A stretch of DNA of 64,000 bases from Deinandra increscens subsp. villosa (GCA_039602395.1 JBCNJP010000268.1:21540-85539), one strand, 5' to 3'. Shown: positions 1-12,323, counted from the first letter of the stretch. The notes: generated by a model not told the origin, from the letters alone. Made by a program: numbers and translations.

Positions 1-1464
1 GGTCAGAACCGAAACAACAACAATGAAGCTCCCAGAGGAAATGGTAATGGGAACTGCTATGAATGTGGTGCTCAAGGCCACATTAAAAGGGACTGCCCAC
101 AGTTGAGAAGACAGGGAAATGGTAATCAGGGAAACAATGGTGGGAATGGTAATGGCGGAGGTAATGGCAACGGGAATGGTAACAACGGGAATGGTAACGG
201 CAGGGGAAGAGCTTTTGTTATGGGGCAAGGAGAAGCTCGCAACGACGCCAACGTGATTAACGGTAAATTTATGCTAAATGGTTTCTTTGCTACTGTATTG
301 TTTGATTCTGGTGCTGAAAGAAGTTTTATTTCCACTAAGTTTGCTAAACTAATTAATGCTAAACCGATTGACTTAGATGCTACATATGTGGTAGAGTTAG
401 CGAATGGTAAACTTCATGATACGACTCAGATAGTTAAGGACTGTAAGTTAGAGCTAACTGGCCATACGATAGGAATCGATCTTATGCCTTTCCCGATTGG
501 TAGTTTCGACGTCATAGTAGGAATGGATTGGTTATCTGAAAACCGAGCTGAAATTTTATGTCAAGAAAAAGTGATTCGTATTCCACTCAAGGAAGGTGAA
601 GTGCTAACAGTTCAAGGTGAAAAAGGTGGAACAGTCACCGGTATTATCTCGTTCCTTAAAGCTCAAAAGTGCCTTCGTAAAGGTCACTTCGCAATCCTTG
701 CAAACGTCACCGACACGACACTTCCCGAGCGTAGAATCGACGACTACCCGATAGTCCGCGACTTCCAAGATGTATTTCCTGAAGATTTGCCTGGTTTGCC
801 TCCATTTCGACAAGTCGAGTTTGGAATCGACTTAGCTCCCGGAGCGGCTCCGATTGCACGCGCACCTTACCGTTTGGCGGTAAGCGAACTCAACGAACTC
901 TCCGCACAACTTCAAGAGTTACTCGACAAAGGATTTATTCGTCCAAGTTCGTCTCCATGGGGAGCACCGGTATTGTTTGTTAAGAAGAAAGATGGAACGT
1001 TCCGAATGTGTATTGATTACCGAGAACTTAACAAGGTTACGATCAAGAATCGGTATCCACTTCCTCGAATCGACGATCTTTTCGACCAACTGCAAGGTTC
1101 GAGCTACTTTTCAAAGATTGATCTACGGTCTGGATATCACCAACTTCGTGTTCGTGATGAGGATGTCCCCAAGACTGCTTTCAGAACTCGGTATGGTCAT
1201 TACGAGTTTTTGGTTATGCCGTTTGGGCTAACTAATGCGCCTGCTGTGTTTATGGATTTGATGAATCGGGTGTGCAAGCCGTACCTCGATCAGTTCGTGA
1301 TAGTCTTCATTGACGATATTTTAATCTACTCCAAGACAAAGGAAGAACACGAGAGATCACCTGCGACTTATCTTGGAATTACTCCGCAAGGAACAGCTTT
1401 ACGCCAAGTTTTCAAAGTGCGATTTTTGGATTCGCGAAGTCCAGTTTCTTGGACATATTGTTAA
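1..1464 (+). pseudogene. Chromovirus gag C-terminus, protease and N-terminal RT (partial, frameshifted)
   Basis: The frame is open from base 1, so this is the continuation of a longer gag-pol. A CCHC zinc knuckle (C-X2-C-X4-H-X4-C, about nt 55-99) is followed by an Asn/Gly-rich linker coded by a GGNAAY-like microsatellite (about 119-205). The aspartic protease motif LFDSGAERSF is at about 298-327. RT follows from about 880, with PFGLTNAP and the catalytic FIDD (about 1309-1320). Shortly after FIDD, near 1350-1360, the frame is lost by a net one-base change; RT continues in another frame from about 1360. The last ~35 residues of this frame are therefore out-of-frame read. Roles (Gag processing, reverse transcription) are known for the family; the copy itself is broken. 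Confidence 0.85.
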
Positions 1465-3598
1465 TCAGGATGGAATTCATGTCGACCCAGCTAAAGTGGA
1501 AGCTATCAAGAATTGGTCTACTCCGAGAGCGCCGACCGAAATCCGACAATTTTTGGGACTTGCCGGATATTACCGAAGATTCATCAAGGGTTTCTCGCAA
1601 TTGGCTCAACCCTTAACAGCTTTAACGCACAAAGGAGTGCAATATAGATGGGGTGAAAAAGAAGAACACGCGTTTCAAACTCTTAAGGACATGTTATGTT
1701 CAGCTCCGATTCTCTCATTACCCGAAGGGGTAGACGACTTCGTGGTTTATTGCGATGCATCCATTCAAGGACTCGGGTGCGTGTTGATGCAACGAGACAA
1801 AGTGATTGCCTACGGGTCCAGGCAACTGAAGGATACTGAGAAGAATTATACAACACACGATTTGGAACTAGGAGCCGTCGTATTTGCACTCAAGATTTGG
1901 AGACATTACCTCTACGGAACAAAGTGCACGATATTTACCGACCACAAAAGTTTACAGCACATCTTTGAACAAAAGGATCTCAACATGCGACAACGACGGT
2001 GGGTCGAGCTACTAAATGATTATGACTTAGCAATTAAGTATCACCCGGGAAAAGCCAATGTTGTGGCTGATGCCTTGAGCCGAAAAGAGTACGAAAAGCC
2101 TCGACGAGTACGAGCGCTGCAACTTACCATTCACACGGGACTGCCGGATCGAATCCGCGATGCCCAACAAGAAGCTTTAAAAGAAGAAAACTTCGCAGCT
2201 GAAGCACTGCGAGGGGTAGACGGTAACTCTGAAATTAGGTCCGACGGACTCAGATATTACAATGACAGAATTTGGATTCCTTTACTTGGAAATCTCCGTG
2301 AGCTCGTGATGGACGAGGCTCACAAGTCAAGGTATTCGGTGCACCCTGGATCGGACAAAATGTACCAAGATTTGAAGAACTTGTATTGGTGGCCGAACAT
2401 GAAAGCCGACATTGCGCGATATGTGGCTAAGTGTTTAACATGTTCAAGAGTTAAGATCGAGTATCAAAAGCCTTCTGGATTATTGCAGCAACCAAAGATC
2501 CCGGAATGGAAGTGGGAGGACATCTCCATGGATTTCGTAACGGGACTACCTCATCGATCGAATCGACCGGATGCGATTTGGGTTATCATTGATCGACTAA
2601 CCAAATCTGCACACTTTATTCCAATGAGGGAAAATGACAACATGGATAAGTTAACGAAGCTGTATATTGACCGAATTGTGGCACGTCATGGAGTGCCTAA
2701 GACCATTATCTCCGACCGAGATCCTCGATTTACTTCCCGACTGTGGCAATCTATGCAAGACGCACTGGGAACCAGACTGGATATGAGTACAGCTTATCAC
2801 CCGCAGACCGATGGTCAGACGGAACGAACTATTCAGACTTTGGAAGACATGCTCCGAGCTTGCGTTCTCGACTTCGGTAAAGACTGGGAAGCTCACCTTC
2901 CGTTGGTGGAGTTCTCCTACAACAACAGTTATCATACGAGCATCGGTGCAGCACCTTTTGAAGCTCTTTATGGCAGAAAATGTAGATCGCCCGTGTGTTG
3001 GGCCGAAACGGGTGAGAAAGGACTCACCGGACCGGAAATCATTCATGATACAACTGAACGAATCATTCAAATCAGAAAACGGATAGCCGCAGCACGTGAC
3101 AGGCAAAAGAGCTATGCCGACAAACGCCGTAAACCCTTGAAGTTCGAGGTAGGCGACAAGGTACTATTGAAGGTATCTCCCTGGAAAGGAGTGATACGCT
3201 TCGGAAAGCGTGGAAAGCTGAATCCTCGCTATATCGGTCCATTTGAAATCATTGGGGAAGTAGGCCCGGTGGCCTACCGATTACAACTCCCTGCTGAACT
3301 CGATGGAGTTCACAACGTGTTTCACGTCTCGAATCTGAAGAAATGTCTGGCTGAAGACACTGAAATAATTCCTTTGGAGGAATTGGAAATTGATGAACAT
3401 TTGAGATTCATTGAGCAACCAGTAGAAATCATGGGACGCGAGGAGAAGGCCCTCAAACGTAGCAAGATTCCGATCGTCAAGGTTCGATGGAACTCAAGGC
3501 GTGGACCTGAATATACATGGGAACGAGAGGATCAGATGAAGAAAAAGTATCCTCACTTGTTCGGGCAAACGTCCACGGAAACTCAAGGTATGATTTAA
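1373..3598 (+). pseudogene. Chromovirus pol: RT thumb, RNase H, integrase, chromodomain
   Basis: This frame continues RT after the break near 1355. RNase H starts with VVYCDASIQGLG (catalytic Asp in CDAS). Integrase has the HHCC zinc-binding region (HPGSDKMYQDL ... CLTCSR) and a D,D-35-E core: Asp in SMDFVTGLP, Asp in IISDRDPRF, Glu in QTERTIQTLED. The last ~60 residues (VRWNSRRGPEYTWER) are a chromodomain, which in this clade directs insertion to chromatin marks. The whole 741-residue frame is open, so most of pol has no nonsense mutation; the only clear defect in the window is the upstream frameshift. The start given is simply the first Met in this frame, not a biological start. Confidence 0.88.
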
Positions 3599-3748
3599 TT
3601 TTGGGGACCAAAATTCCTTTAACAGGAGGAGGATGTGGCGACCCTAAAACTTTTGCTTTCTTTCCCCAGCAACTACGACAGCTGAGGCTGCGAGCGCTAC
3701 AACGCAAGAATAATTTTCGGGACGAAAATTCCATTTACAAGGGGATGA
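3599..3748 (+). other. Chromovirus 3' untranslated region and polypurine tract
   Basis: 150 bases between the pol stop and the LTR. It holds two similar GGGACxAAAATTCC segments (about 3602 and 3719), each followed by a purine-rich stretch (ACAGGAGGAGGATG near 3621 and ACAAGGGGATGATG near 3737). The second abuts the LTR and is the likely primer for plus-strand DNA; the first looks like a duplicate tract. Confidence 0.6.
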
Positions 3749-4015
3749 TGTGACATCCGAGAATTCCAAGGTTAACTTCCGTTAGACAATCTCCGTTAGT
3801 TACGTTATAAGTGTTAACTTAGTAACTAATGCTTAACTAGGCCGAATACGTCCACGACCTTTGGTTGATCACCGAACCCGACCACTTGTGTTATATGTTT
3901 ATGTGTTTATTGTCATTATGTGCAATGTGATTTAAACGCATGATTTAGTATTATTAATAGCATGACAAATTCATGGATTGTGCTTATCTTGCTTAGAATG
4001 TAAACTGGCCTCTTT

Positions 4016-4990
4016 TGGTTGCCAGCGAAACTACCGAGCGAAACTGTAGATTCGCTCGGTATCGGTAGCCAAACTTTTGATTCACACGAATTCAGAGTCA
4101 GTTTCGCTTGGCCAGCGAAACTGCCAGCGAAACTAGCTCCTGATCTATATATTTTATAAAACCCTAAAACCTCATTACTTACACCATTTCTCCAAAACAC
4201 ACACACACTCTCCTGAGATTCTGGTCAGCCGAGAACCACCACGAGCCGCCGTGATCTCAGCCTCGAGACATCACCCACTCGGATCCTAGATCAAACCGTG
4301 AGTCTCCAAAACTATTTTTTCATGCATATCCTATGTGTTTTCTTAAAAAGCATGCCTAAACCTCCATGTAATGGCCTGATCTTCTAGTATGATGCTTAGG
4401 GATGTTAGATCTGTTATAAAGCCTGCAACTTTACGTGTAAAATCATTCCATAATGAAGATTTATGCTAGTTAGGTCATTTTATGCTTAAAATGTGTTCTT
4501 GATGACTTGATGATGAAAATCCATGTTTAAGGTGTTAAATCTTACTGTTTAATGTTGGTAAATGGTTATACATGCTAGATAATGAATTATATGAAGTATG
4601 GAAGCTATTAGAAAGATTTTCAGTCAAATTTATGGGTTTTTAGCGACTAGCGAAACTGGGCCTTCTTTAGGCGAAACTGTAGTTTCGCAAACCCTTCGAA
4701 TATTCATCCAGCGACACTATATAGCGAAATTATAGTGTCGCCTGTGAAATTTAGTAACGAAACTACCGAGCGAAACAACCATAGACCTTGTCCCTGAACG
4801 AAAGTTCAAACCAGTTTCGAGCGAAGCTATGCTAGCGAAACTGTGTCATCAGTTTCGAGCGAAACTAGCTAGCGAAACTGTGTCATCGGGTATTACCCAG
4901 CGAAAATGTTGCCCGTGCACACAGCGAAACTGTGTAGCGAAACTAGGTAGCGAAACTATAGCGAAACTGTATAGCGAAACTGTGCCAAGA
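4016..4990 (+). repeat. Dispersed GCGAAACT word array inside the chromovirus LTR
   Basis: The octamer AGCGAAAC, usually extended to AGCGAAACTG or AGCGAAACTA, recurs at irregular spacing in two clusters, about 4016-4130 and 4640-4985. In the densest part (4920-4985) copies are 10-16 bases apart. Some copies are inverted (TTCGCT). It is not a simple tandem array because the spacers differ. Confidence 0.8.
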
Positions 4991-5954
4991 CCAAAAACCC
5001 AAACTTGTACAACTTATTTGAATGTTTTGCCATGACTTACATGATTATGTGATAATGAAACACGCCTTGATTTCTGAATTATGTGAACCCTCTTTTATGA
5101 TCAACCATCGGTGTCGTGTGTCGGTATGTCGAGTCGTAGTTCCAACGTGCTATGTTATGGGCCATAGTGACGTTAAGTTAAAGATTAGACACGCAACTAA
5201 TACTTAAGACCTAAACGTGTTCTTAGGTCTTCGATAAGCAATCGTACTTGGATTATTTAGCAAGTGTAGCAGTGCAACCAAAGGTGAGTGTCACTAACCC
5301 GTTTACTGTGAGCCCGTTTGGGACACACTGAATAACTTAATGAAAAACAATGCTGACAACCTTATGAGTGCTATGCACCTCTTTTATGAACTCGAAACCT
5401 TATGAGTGCCACGCACCTCTTTGATAAACTTGGAGTGTTTTATGGGAAACACTTGTGGAACTTCAACAAACTATTTCTGAAACAAAACTGAAAACATTTT
5501 GAGATTCATGAGAATCCGGTAAAACATTTTAATATGGCTAGTGTATGTTAAAGTCTAAACCACATGATATCACATGATTTCTAAGGATTGCCTTATAACT
5601 GAAAAAGTCCTCAACTTAATTGTACCATTAATTGTAAAGCGAGGGGATGTTGGGTAGATCTACTGGAGTTTGACAAACTCCGCCTCGTGACACTGGAGGT
5701 GCACGGAGGTACAATATCAGCCTATCTGACCGTGGTCCCGAGAGGACACGGGGGAGGCAAAGCCGCGATGACGTATGTCCGCAAAACAAAATAGATGATG
5801 GCGATGCCACTACATTACTTATTAGTCAGCTTTGGTACAAACTTCCTTAGTGCATGGAACAACGGATTAGCTACCCGCGATATCGGTTGAGCACTTCAAC
5901 ACCCACCAACGATTAACTACTACAGAAGTGGATGAAAAACGAGCTCGAGGAGAG

Positions 5955-6455
5955 TGCTTTCGGTGTTTAGATCATTTTGTTTCTGGTCATAAGTGAACAA
6001 AACTGTTAAAACACAATATGGATCATTTCCAGATCAGAAGAAAGATAGAGACGGAGAAATCTAGTCATTTATTGTGTCAAATGGGTACACCGAGGAGTAT
6101 ACATCAATGAAGCTCGGGAGAGGTTGGACAGACCTCTCCTCTCAACACAAAGACAAATGACCAGAAAATCTAAATTCTATAGCTAAGCTTCACCTATTTA
6201 TAGGTGTTCATGCCAAACGTTCCAGACTACCCAGCGTACCATTTGGTACGCTACTCGCTCATCTAACTCTGAACAAAAGACTCGAACCTATTTATTGTTA
6301 GCTGCCTAGCGTACCAACTTAACCAGCGTACCAGTTGGTCCGGAGCTGCGTATCAACTGGTCCGCCCTGTGGTACGTTGACAAAACCTTTACAAAACACT
6401 CAACACATAATCAAAACGCCTAGACCTAGCATTAGACACATAACATGTTCTAACA
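5955..6455 (-). mobile_element. Probable solo LTR of a Sirevirus-like Copia element
   Basis: The right end reads GTTCTAACA, the inverse of the TGTTAG start of the Sirevirus-like LTRs in this window. It has a reversed TATA-like TATTTATA near 6191 and several CGTACCA/TGGTACG words (6226-6365), as in element B. No internal sequence is present. The left end is not resolved: I found no clean 5-bp duplication (CAGGA follows the right end; GAGGA is near 5952-5956). Confidence 0.5.
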
Positions 6456-6626
6456 CAGGACCTGAGTGTCCGCGCGAGATACTAATGATTTTCTAAAGTA
6501 CCCCGATTTTAATGATAATTGAGATAAAACTTCGAGGGTACTCTAAGACAAGAGGAAAATGGTTTGGAGTTGCTAACGGTGAACAATGCCGAGGCACGAA
6601 AGCCAACATTTTAGGTCGCAGGGTAG

Positions 6627-6692
6627 ACATAACTTGATGATTATGAAGACGTAACTTGATGATTATGAAGACATAACTTGATGATTATGAAG
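6627..6692 (+). repeat. 22-bp tandem repeat, three copies
   Basis: Three adjacent units of ACATAACTTGATGATTATGAAG-type sequence. The middle unit has ACG in place of ACA; otherwise they are identical. It lies in the sequence tentatively assigned to the chromovirus LTR. Confidence 0.85.
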
Positions 6693-7163
6693 ATTTAGCC
6701 TTTAGTGGTTAACTTTGAAATTGGTACGTGTGTTAAGTTATCAACTCGAAAGGTAGTAAAGTCATAAACTCATACACATGCAATCCCGTAGACATGTGGA
6801 CTTGTAAATTCATAAATTTGCAAACGAGTAGACTACCAGACACACATAACTAAAAGACACGCAAGCGAGCTTAAATTGAAACATTCAAAACGGACAATTT
6901 AAAGATTTTGGTGAAACGGATAGTTAGGTGTACGTAGGTTTGTAACTCGCTAACGTGCTCATATATTCCTATGTATGCATGTAATCCCGTAACCATGCAA
7001 CATATAAACTTGTGAACCCATCATTGATAATTCACCCAACACATGCATAATGCTAAAGATGGTATGAGAGGTAAACGGATCGGAAATAAAAGGATAACAT
7101 ATAACACAGAACATAAATATGCTTTACATAAACGATAAAGTTTCAAATATCATCATAGATAAT

Positions 7164-9589
7164 TGTCACACCCCAACCAACGACAGAATACGTTGGGGCA
7201 TTAGGATTGCTCAGATATACTCGTGACAACTAATATAGTTACCAAATTTAAACATGCCACTCATTAAACATAAGGAATGTCATACAACTAGTAATATCCA
7301 AAAAAAAAAAAACAAATAGATAGTCTTATTTTAATCTTAATCTAGGTCAAAAAGCATGTCCTAAACGTCCATGATAAATCATCAGTTATGTCCTGCAACA
7401 TGTACAACATAATAAAGTCAACTACTAGAGTTGGTGAGTAAACATAAGTTTAGCATAGAATGTAAGTGAAGACATGCGATCTAACGTTACGTGGAAATGC
7501 AAAAGTATGAAATAACTTGTAATGAAATAAAGCAAGTACAAGGGTAGTGCATAAACCAATCCTGATACTTAGGTTACCAATCACTTGCCAAAACCGGTTA
7601 AGTCAAGTGGGACGTCACCCCAATAGATTTATTAATGGAAACCATGCTTTTTTACAGTTAATGTTACGTGAATGATCATGAAATATAATGAAAGAAAAAT
7701 ATGCAATATGACATACAGTCCACATACAAGCAAAACACACAATAACGAACAAGAATCGCATTTGAGTTAAATGAAAAATATATAGTATGAAAGTTCGATA
7801 ATGTACATGTTACACCCCAAAACATAAAACAAAAATGGGGCTATGAATACTCACCTGGTAAGCAGGCAAGTGAAAAGGAACAAGCAAAGCACGAAGAGAA
7901 ACTAACCCTGACGAAAACCTAAAGATTCGAAGGACCGACAACTGTAAAGACCGAAACGATCAAACAATGTTTAAATGATTAATTGGGGAGTTTACCAATT
8001 ACTCATGTAAAAAACATTTTATTTAATAGTTAATAGTACTAAATACCCTTTTGTGAACATAAATACCACTTTTGATAATTATACAAAGTCTAGGGTTAAA
8101 ACTGTAATTTTTCAAACTTAGGGGTTGATTATGTCAATTAAAAAGTCTAAAAAATATCAATTTCCAGAATTTAGGGTTTATTATATAATTAATAAAACAT
8201 CATGATAATTCTGAAAATTTCATATCTTTAGTAAAATTACACTTACTACCCCTTAAGTTTCAATAATTATATAAATGGCCCAAACGTTGAAATATTTTAT
8301 GACGGTCATATTTATACTTATGGAAACCTTAACATATGTTAATTAACATCCCAGAAGTGGGTTAGTAAGTTTCATTCACTACTTTAACGGGTCAAAATGC
8401 ATGACTCTTAGATTTTTGATAAAAATTTAGTTTTGATGGTTTGGAAACATCATAATATAATTAAAAGATTATGTAGAACATATTACAACTCTTGGTAAAT
8501 GGTAATTGTGATTTTTGGTAGTTTCCCCAATTAAAGTGTGAGTTTAAAGTTTGACTTTTGACACATAGGAATTTTGGTAAAATACAGCAATGGGGTATCG
8601 TAGAGCATACAAAAAAAAATGATGAAGAAACTTACTCGTGAAAGTCGAAGGAAGTTGGGAAAATCGGAAGGTTAAACTGCTGGACTTTGACTTTTGAAAA
8701 CGCAAACGATTGGATAAGGCACAAAACGGAAACTTATAGAAGCTTGAGGGAGGTTTATATGAGCAATATCAACTAGTATTTATAAGGTAGGGCTCGTTTA
8801 GGTTTCAAGTTTGACAAAAAGGAAAGTCTTGGAGAGAAAGTCTAGAAAATTAAGAAAGGAATTAATTGAAATTGATAATAGAAATCGATTTAATCATGGA
8901 ATTGGCTTGGAGAATAATATAGGGAACTTTAGGATCAAGATACGGGAAGAAACCAGACCAAAAACGAGTTAGAAAAGAGGATTTTATCTCAAATATAGTC
9001 AATAAAACGATCTGGCCTCGATCAGGTCGCGATCTGTGCACTACATAATTTCGGAAACCAAGTCATGAACACAAGAGCTGCACTGCCACAATGGTTAGGG
9101 CGCTGAACACTAGACCCGAAGGTCGTGCGTTCGAATCTGAGTGGCCACAACTCTTTTATTATATTTTTTTTCTTCCTTTCATTCTTTCTTTCTTTATTTA
9201 GTTTTCTTCTTTTAGCTCGTACACCTTCGTTACTTATCCGAATGACCTAAAATTTTATACACAAGCTCGAAATATATGAAAGAACATCATGAGACCATAA
9301 AATATGTTTTTCGAGCTTTGCGGATTGTCCGGTTAATTCCTGAACGCACATGAAAATCGAGATTTCGTTGTTCGCGTTTCGACCTTCGATTTCCATGAAA
9401 CTTCACACGGACCTACTTGTGTGCGTGACTTGTATTACCCACAAGTTTGATATGTGTTCGGATTTGTGTAATCACTGGGTTTGACTTAAATAACAAAAAA
9501 AATTGAATTTTTGATTTAGAATGCGATAAATGCAAGACATTCAAATGATTCACAAACGATACATTAAATGACATAATTAAAGATATCCA
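7164..9589 (-). repeat. Probable minus-orientation LTR, unidentified Gypsy family, cut at right by T1
   Basis: It begins TGTCACACCCC. Read on the minus strand it has a TATA-like TTATAAATA near 8775-8790 and two donor-like sites downstream, GAGTAAGTTT near 8626-8636 and AGGTGAGTATTC near 7846-7858, as seen in long Gypsy LTRs. A poly-A run lies at 7300-7311. No protein-coding sequence is recognisable in this 2.4 kb. The T1 LTR interrupts it at 9590; the rest would lie beyond the window. LTR identity is inference. Confidence 0.35.
9072..9168 (+). other. tRNA-like sequence with T-rich tail (possible SINE head)
   Basis: An A-box-like TGGTTAGGGCG and a B-box-like GCGTTCGAATC lie about 35 bases apart. 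GCCAC (9084-9088) and GTGGC (near 9141-9145) can pair as a short acceptor stem. A T-rich stretch follows (9150-9175). This is the layout of a tRNA-derived SINE head or a decayed tRNA. The anticodon arm does not fold well, so I do not assign an amino acid. Confidence 0.4.
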
Positions 9590-10299
9590 TGTTATACCCT
9601 GGATTCCGGCCTATGTTTTACTAATATTCTTTGACAGGTCTAAACCACAGGATGTCATACATCCAGGGACTGCATATTTACTTTGCGTAACCCCAGCATG
9701 TATGGTAACCCAGCATGCAGGGGCATAGTTACTACCAGATTTTCTCTGACTTTATTTGATCTTTAGTCAGGTACAAAGGGTCGACTAACGGTGTTAAGGA
9801 CTTGGTCAAGAGAAGAAACATGTGCAGAATAGAAGGATCACTGACGAACTCGGTTAATAACAACCAAATGCTGTTGTGGTGAAGATCCCAAGAATCACAG
9901 AATGTTAGTTAGGGATTTTGTGTATTTATACGCGACATAGGTTTCACTTAGACGACTTACAAACACTTGTATTCTCACCCACTCACTTAGCAACAACCGC
10001 AATCAATTATACTCGAACTTATTTTCAGTGGAATAAATGGGCAACGTGTGTTATCAATGCCAAGGAATTTTTCATGCCTGCGGCTCTTGGAGACATCCAG
10101 GGTTAAGGGCTTTTTCCCCTAAAAAATCTTGGTGTTCTTGCTTTCATCCAGGGAATTCTTCGATTGTGTTTGCATCTAATCTATTTTGTCCTTGAATTCA
10201 AACTGCTTTTATCAATTCAATATATTTTACATCCAGGACACCTAACCTCACAAACTAATTTGGTAACGAAATTTTTCTTAGAAATTTTTAGCCAAAACA
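9590..10299 (+). repeat. 5' LTR of T1 (710 bp)
   Basis: Begins TGTTATACCCTGG and ends GCCAAAACA, the same termini as T2 and T4. TATTTATA at 9923-9930 may serve as TATA box. The five bases before it are ATCCA; the matching copy would lie beyond the window. Confidence 0.85.
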
Positions 10300-10302
10300 A
10301 TT

Positions 10303-10320
10303 TGGTGCTCACCGTGGGGC
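10303..10320 (+). promoter_or_regulatory. Primer-binding site of T1
   Basis: TGGTGCTCACCGTGGGGC, three bases after the LTR. It differs at two positions from the site in T2, T3 and T4, whose complement matches the 3' end of plant tRNA-Lys (CUU) as I remember it. Confidence 0.75.
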
Positions 10321-10393
10321 AACTAGTCTCAGCTTTCTTTCAAACTCTTCATAGATTTGTTCTAAACTTGATTTTTACAAAAATCTATCAAAA

Positions 10394-12117
10394 ATGGTAA
10401 CACAATTGAATTCCTCAAACGTGTCTGCTCCTGCGAGCACTTCTACATTAACCAACACAACCCTTCCTCCACCACCTCTAAGGTTCATCACTTCATCAAC
10501 AAACACCGTGAATCACAGCACAAGCCTGTCAGTCAGCTATGGTATCATGGGATCTGGACATGGTGTGGAGATTCCAATAATGGTCCTAAATGACGACTTC
10601 CTCACCATGTTTATGAAGATGCAGCATTACATGGAACAACAACAAAAAGTGAACCAGGATATGATGGGAGAAGTGGCGAGGTTAAGATCAGAAGTGGCAA
10701 CCTGGGATCGGAATCTCGTGTCTCCAATCCGTCCCACTGCATTGGATTTCAACACCCCCACAAACGTATCTAATCCTCATAGAGATGTCATCTAATTGGA
10801 TTAGGGAGCCACAGCTTCAACTCTGGCAAACACGCCCAGAATGTCGACTGTCAGAGAGTCGATTGTGAATCCTGGGGGCACTGCTACCCAGGATGTTGGT
10901 AACATCCTAAGAAACTCAAACTTTAATCTCAATACTAACGAATCTGTGCAAGATACAGGTGTTAGCCCAGTAGTAGCCAAAGAATTCAGAGGCTTAAAGA
11001 GATAATCTCGAGTGTGCCTGGGGTGGTTCAACCTATCCTAGAGGTAGCACCTTCGAGCCATAGGCTTTCACGATTCGCAACCCCCATATGCGACACAGAA
11101 ATTCCAAAAAGATTTAGACGCCCAATATGAAGCTCTATGACGGTACGACGGACCATGAGGAGCATGTGGCCCAATACAGGGAAAGAATGGAAGTTATCTA
11201 CATGCCTTCTGAAATTAAAGAGGCATGCCTGTGCAAAGGGTTTGGATCCACGCTCACAGGATCAACCCTGAAATGGCTCCTCAGCGTCCCACCTTTCTCC
11301 ATTACATCCTTTTCGCATTTAATTAACTTATTTAACAACCAATTTTCTTGTAGTCGCAGTTTTGAGAATCTGACGAGTGACCTATATAGGGTAACCCAGG
11401 ATGCAACTGAGTCCCTAAGGAATTATATGAACAGGTTTGGCAGAGAGGCCCTGGATATCCCCAAGATGGATATGACTACGGCAGTTCAGGCGTTCAAGAT
11501 GGGCCTAAAGAAAGACTCCCCATTCTATCAGGATCTGTTGATGAACCCTTTCCAGAAACTGGAGGAAGTCAGACACAGGATGCTGCACTATATCAGACTT
11601 GAGGTAGATCTTAAAATCCAGGAGAAGATCGATGCCTCCCCAGGATATGGAACTTCTAGCAGAAAATCAGACTCGTCGCATCCTAAGTCTCAAAGACCCA
11701 AACCATACTCTAGATCCGATAATCCTTGGGTTAACAGGGTCGACCACGGTGAAGAAGAAGAGGAAGAGTATCCTACCTTTACTGAATTTTGTTTTATCAC
11801 TTACATAGCAGGTGTAATAAATTCCATGTAGGACCTGGGGGACAAAGCGAGGTGGCCCAGGAAGAATGACAAATCCACGTCCTGGAAAGACAAGTCTAAA
11901 TGGTGTGCATATCACGAGGATTTTGGTCACCTAACCGAGGACTGCATAGCCATGCGAAAGGAGATTAGCTACTTGCTGAGCAAAGGTTACATGAAAGAGC
12001 TCCTAGGCAGAAGGAAAGACAAATCCAAGGGAACGTAGCAAAACTCAAAATCCAGGGGCAACGACCAAACCAGGATGCTGACCGGACACGGGGGCACCCT
12101 GAGCGAGTTGCATCTCC
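10394..12117 (+). pseudogene. T1 gag (decayed)
   Basis: An ATG at 10394 starts a Ser/Thr/Pro-rich N-terminus that stops at 10795. The gag core domain resumes from about 11127 (KLYDGTTDHEEHVAQYRERM) and runs to a stop at 11831. After that the variant zinc knuckle CAYHEDFGHLTEDC (C-X2-H-X4-H-X4-C) is readable near 11907-11946. Several nonsense codons and frame changes make it non-functional. The sequence is cut at 12122 by element A, and the protease part resumes at 29093. Confidence 0.82.
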
Positions 12118-12122
12118 GTCCC

Positions 12123-12323
12123 TGTTAGTATCTAGTTCCTGATCACCATGTGAAGTATCAAGTATAAGACAAGGTCATGCATGATTGCTGCTGGCCGAAC
12201 CCTTGGCGAACTCCAAGTTCGGACAGGTCCGAACTGGTCCGAACTGGTCCGAACCTGATGTTCGGCCAAGCGGGTTTGGCTCTAGTATATATAGTTTGTC
12301 TTGTGTTGTGTTTAAAGCACTTG
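12123..12323 (+). repeat. Inverted partial LTR at the left end of element A
   Basis: This piece is the first ~200 bases of the A-type LTR in plus orientation (TGTTAGTATCTAGTTCC), head-to-head with the 3' LTR. The switch occurs at ACTTG (12319-12323), present both inside the plus-sense LTR (AGCACTTGTAC in intact copies) and at the PBS/LTR boundary (CCACTTGAAAA). The GTCCC duplication lies outside this piece, so it was integrated with the element. Confidence 0.85.

Larger units (their letters stand above)
1..7170 (+). mobile_element. Tekay-type chromovirus (Ty3/Gypsy), 3' part; 5' end outside window
   Basis: Domain order is zinc knuckle, protease, RT, RNase H, integrase, chromodomain, then a purine-rich tract and a 3' LTR beginning near 3749. 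This order, with the chromodomain at the C-terminus of integrase, is typical of plant chromoviruses; the C-terminal sequence resembles the Tekay/Del clade. The 5' LTR, PBS and most of gag lie before the window. The right boundary is uncertain: I place it at the TGTCACA near 7164-7170, which mirrors the TGTGACA at the LTR start. No target-site duplication can be tested. Confidence 0.75.
3749..7170 (+). repeat. Probable 3' LTR of the chromovirus (right end uncertain)
   Basis: It begins TGTGACATCC directly after the purine tract and carries a TATA-like TTTTATAAAA near 4151. Downstream is a GTGAGT donor-like site at 5284-5289. The right edge is inferred only from TGTCACA at 7164-7170, the inverse of the first seven bases. 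A length near 3.4 kb (less the solo LTR inside it) is long but possible for this clade. The same TGTCACA could instead begin the next element. Confidence 0.4.

Noticed and set aside
2651..3106. 151-residue minus-strand frame across the chromovirus integrase
   Set aside because: Shadow of the conserved integrase frame; codon pattern mirrors the plus-strand gene.
5628..5810. Minus-strand 60-residue frame in the chromovirus LTR
   Set aside because: No family resemblance, short, and inside LTR sequence.
10801..11031. Minus-strand frame of 76 residues in T1 gag
   Set aside because: Antisense to decayed gag; no similarity to the antisense gene of T2 or T4, which lies at the other end of the element.
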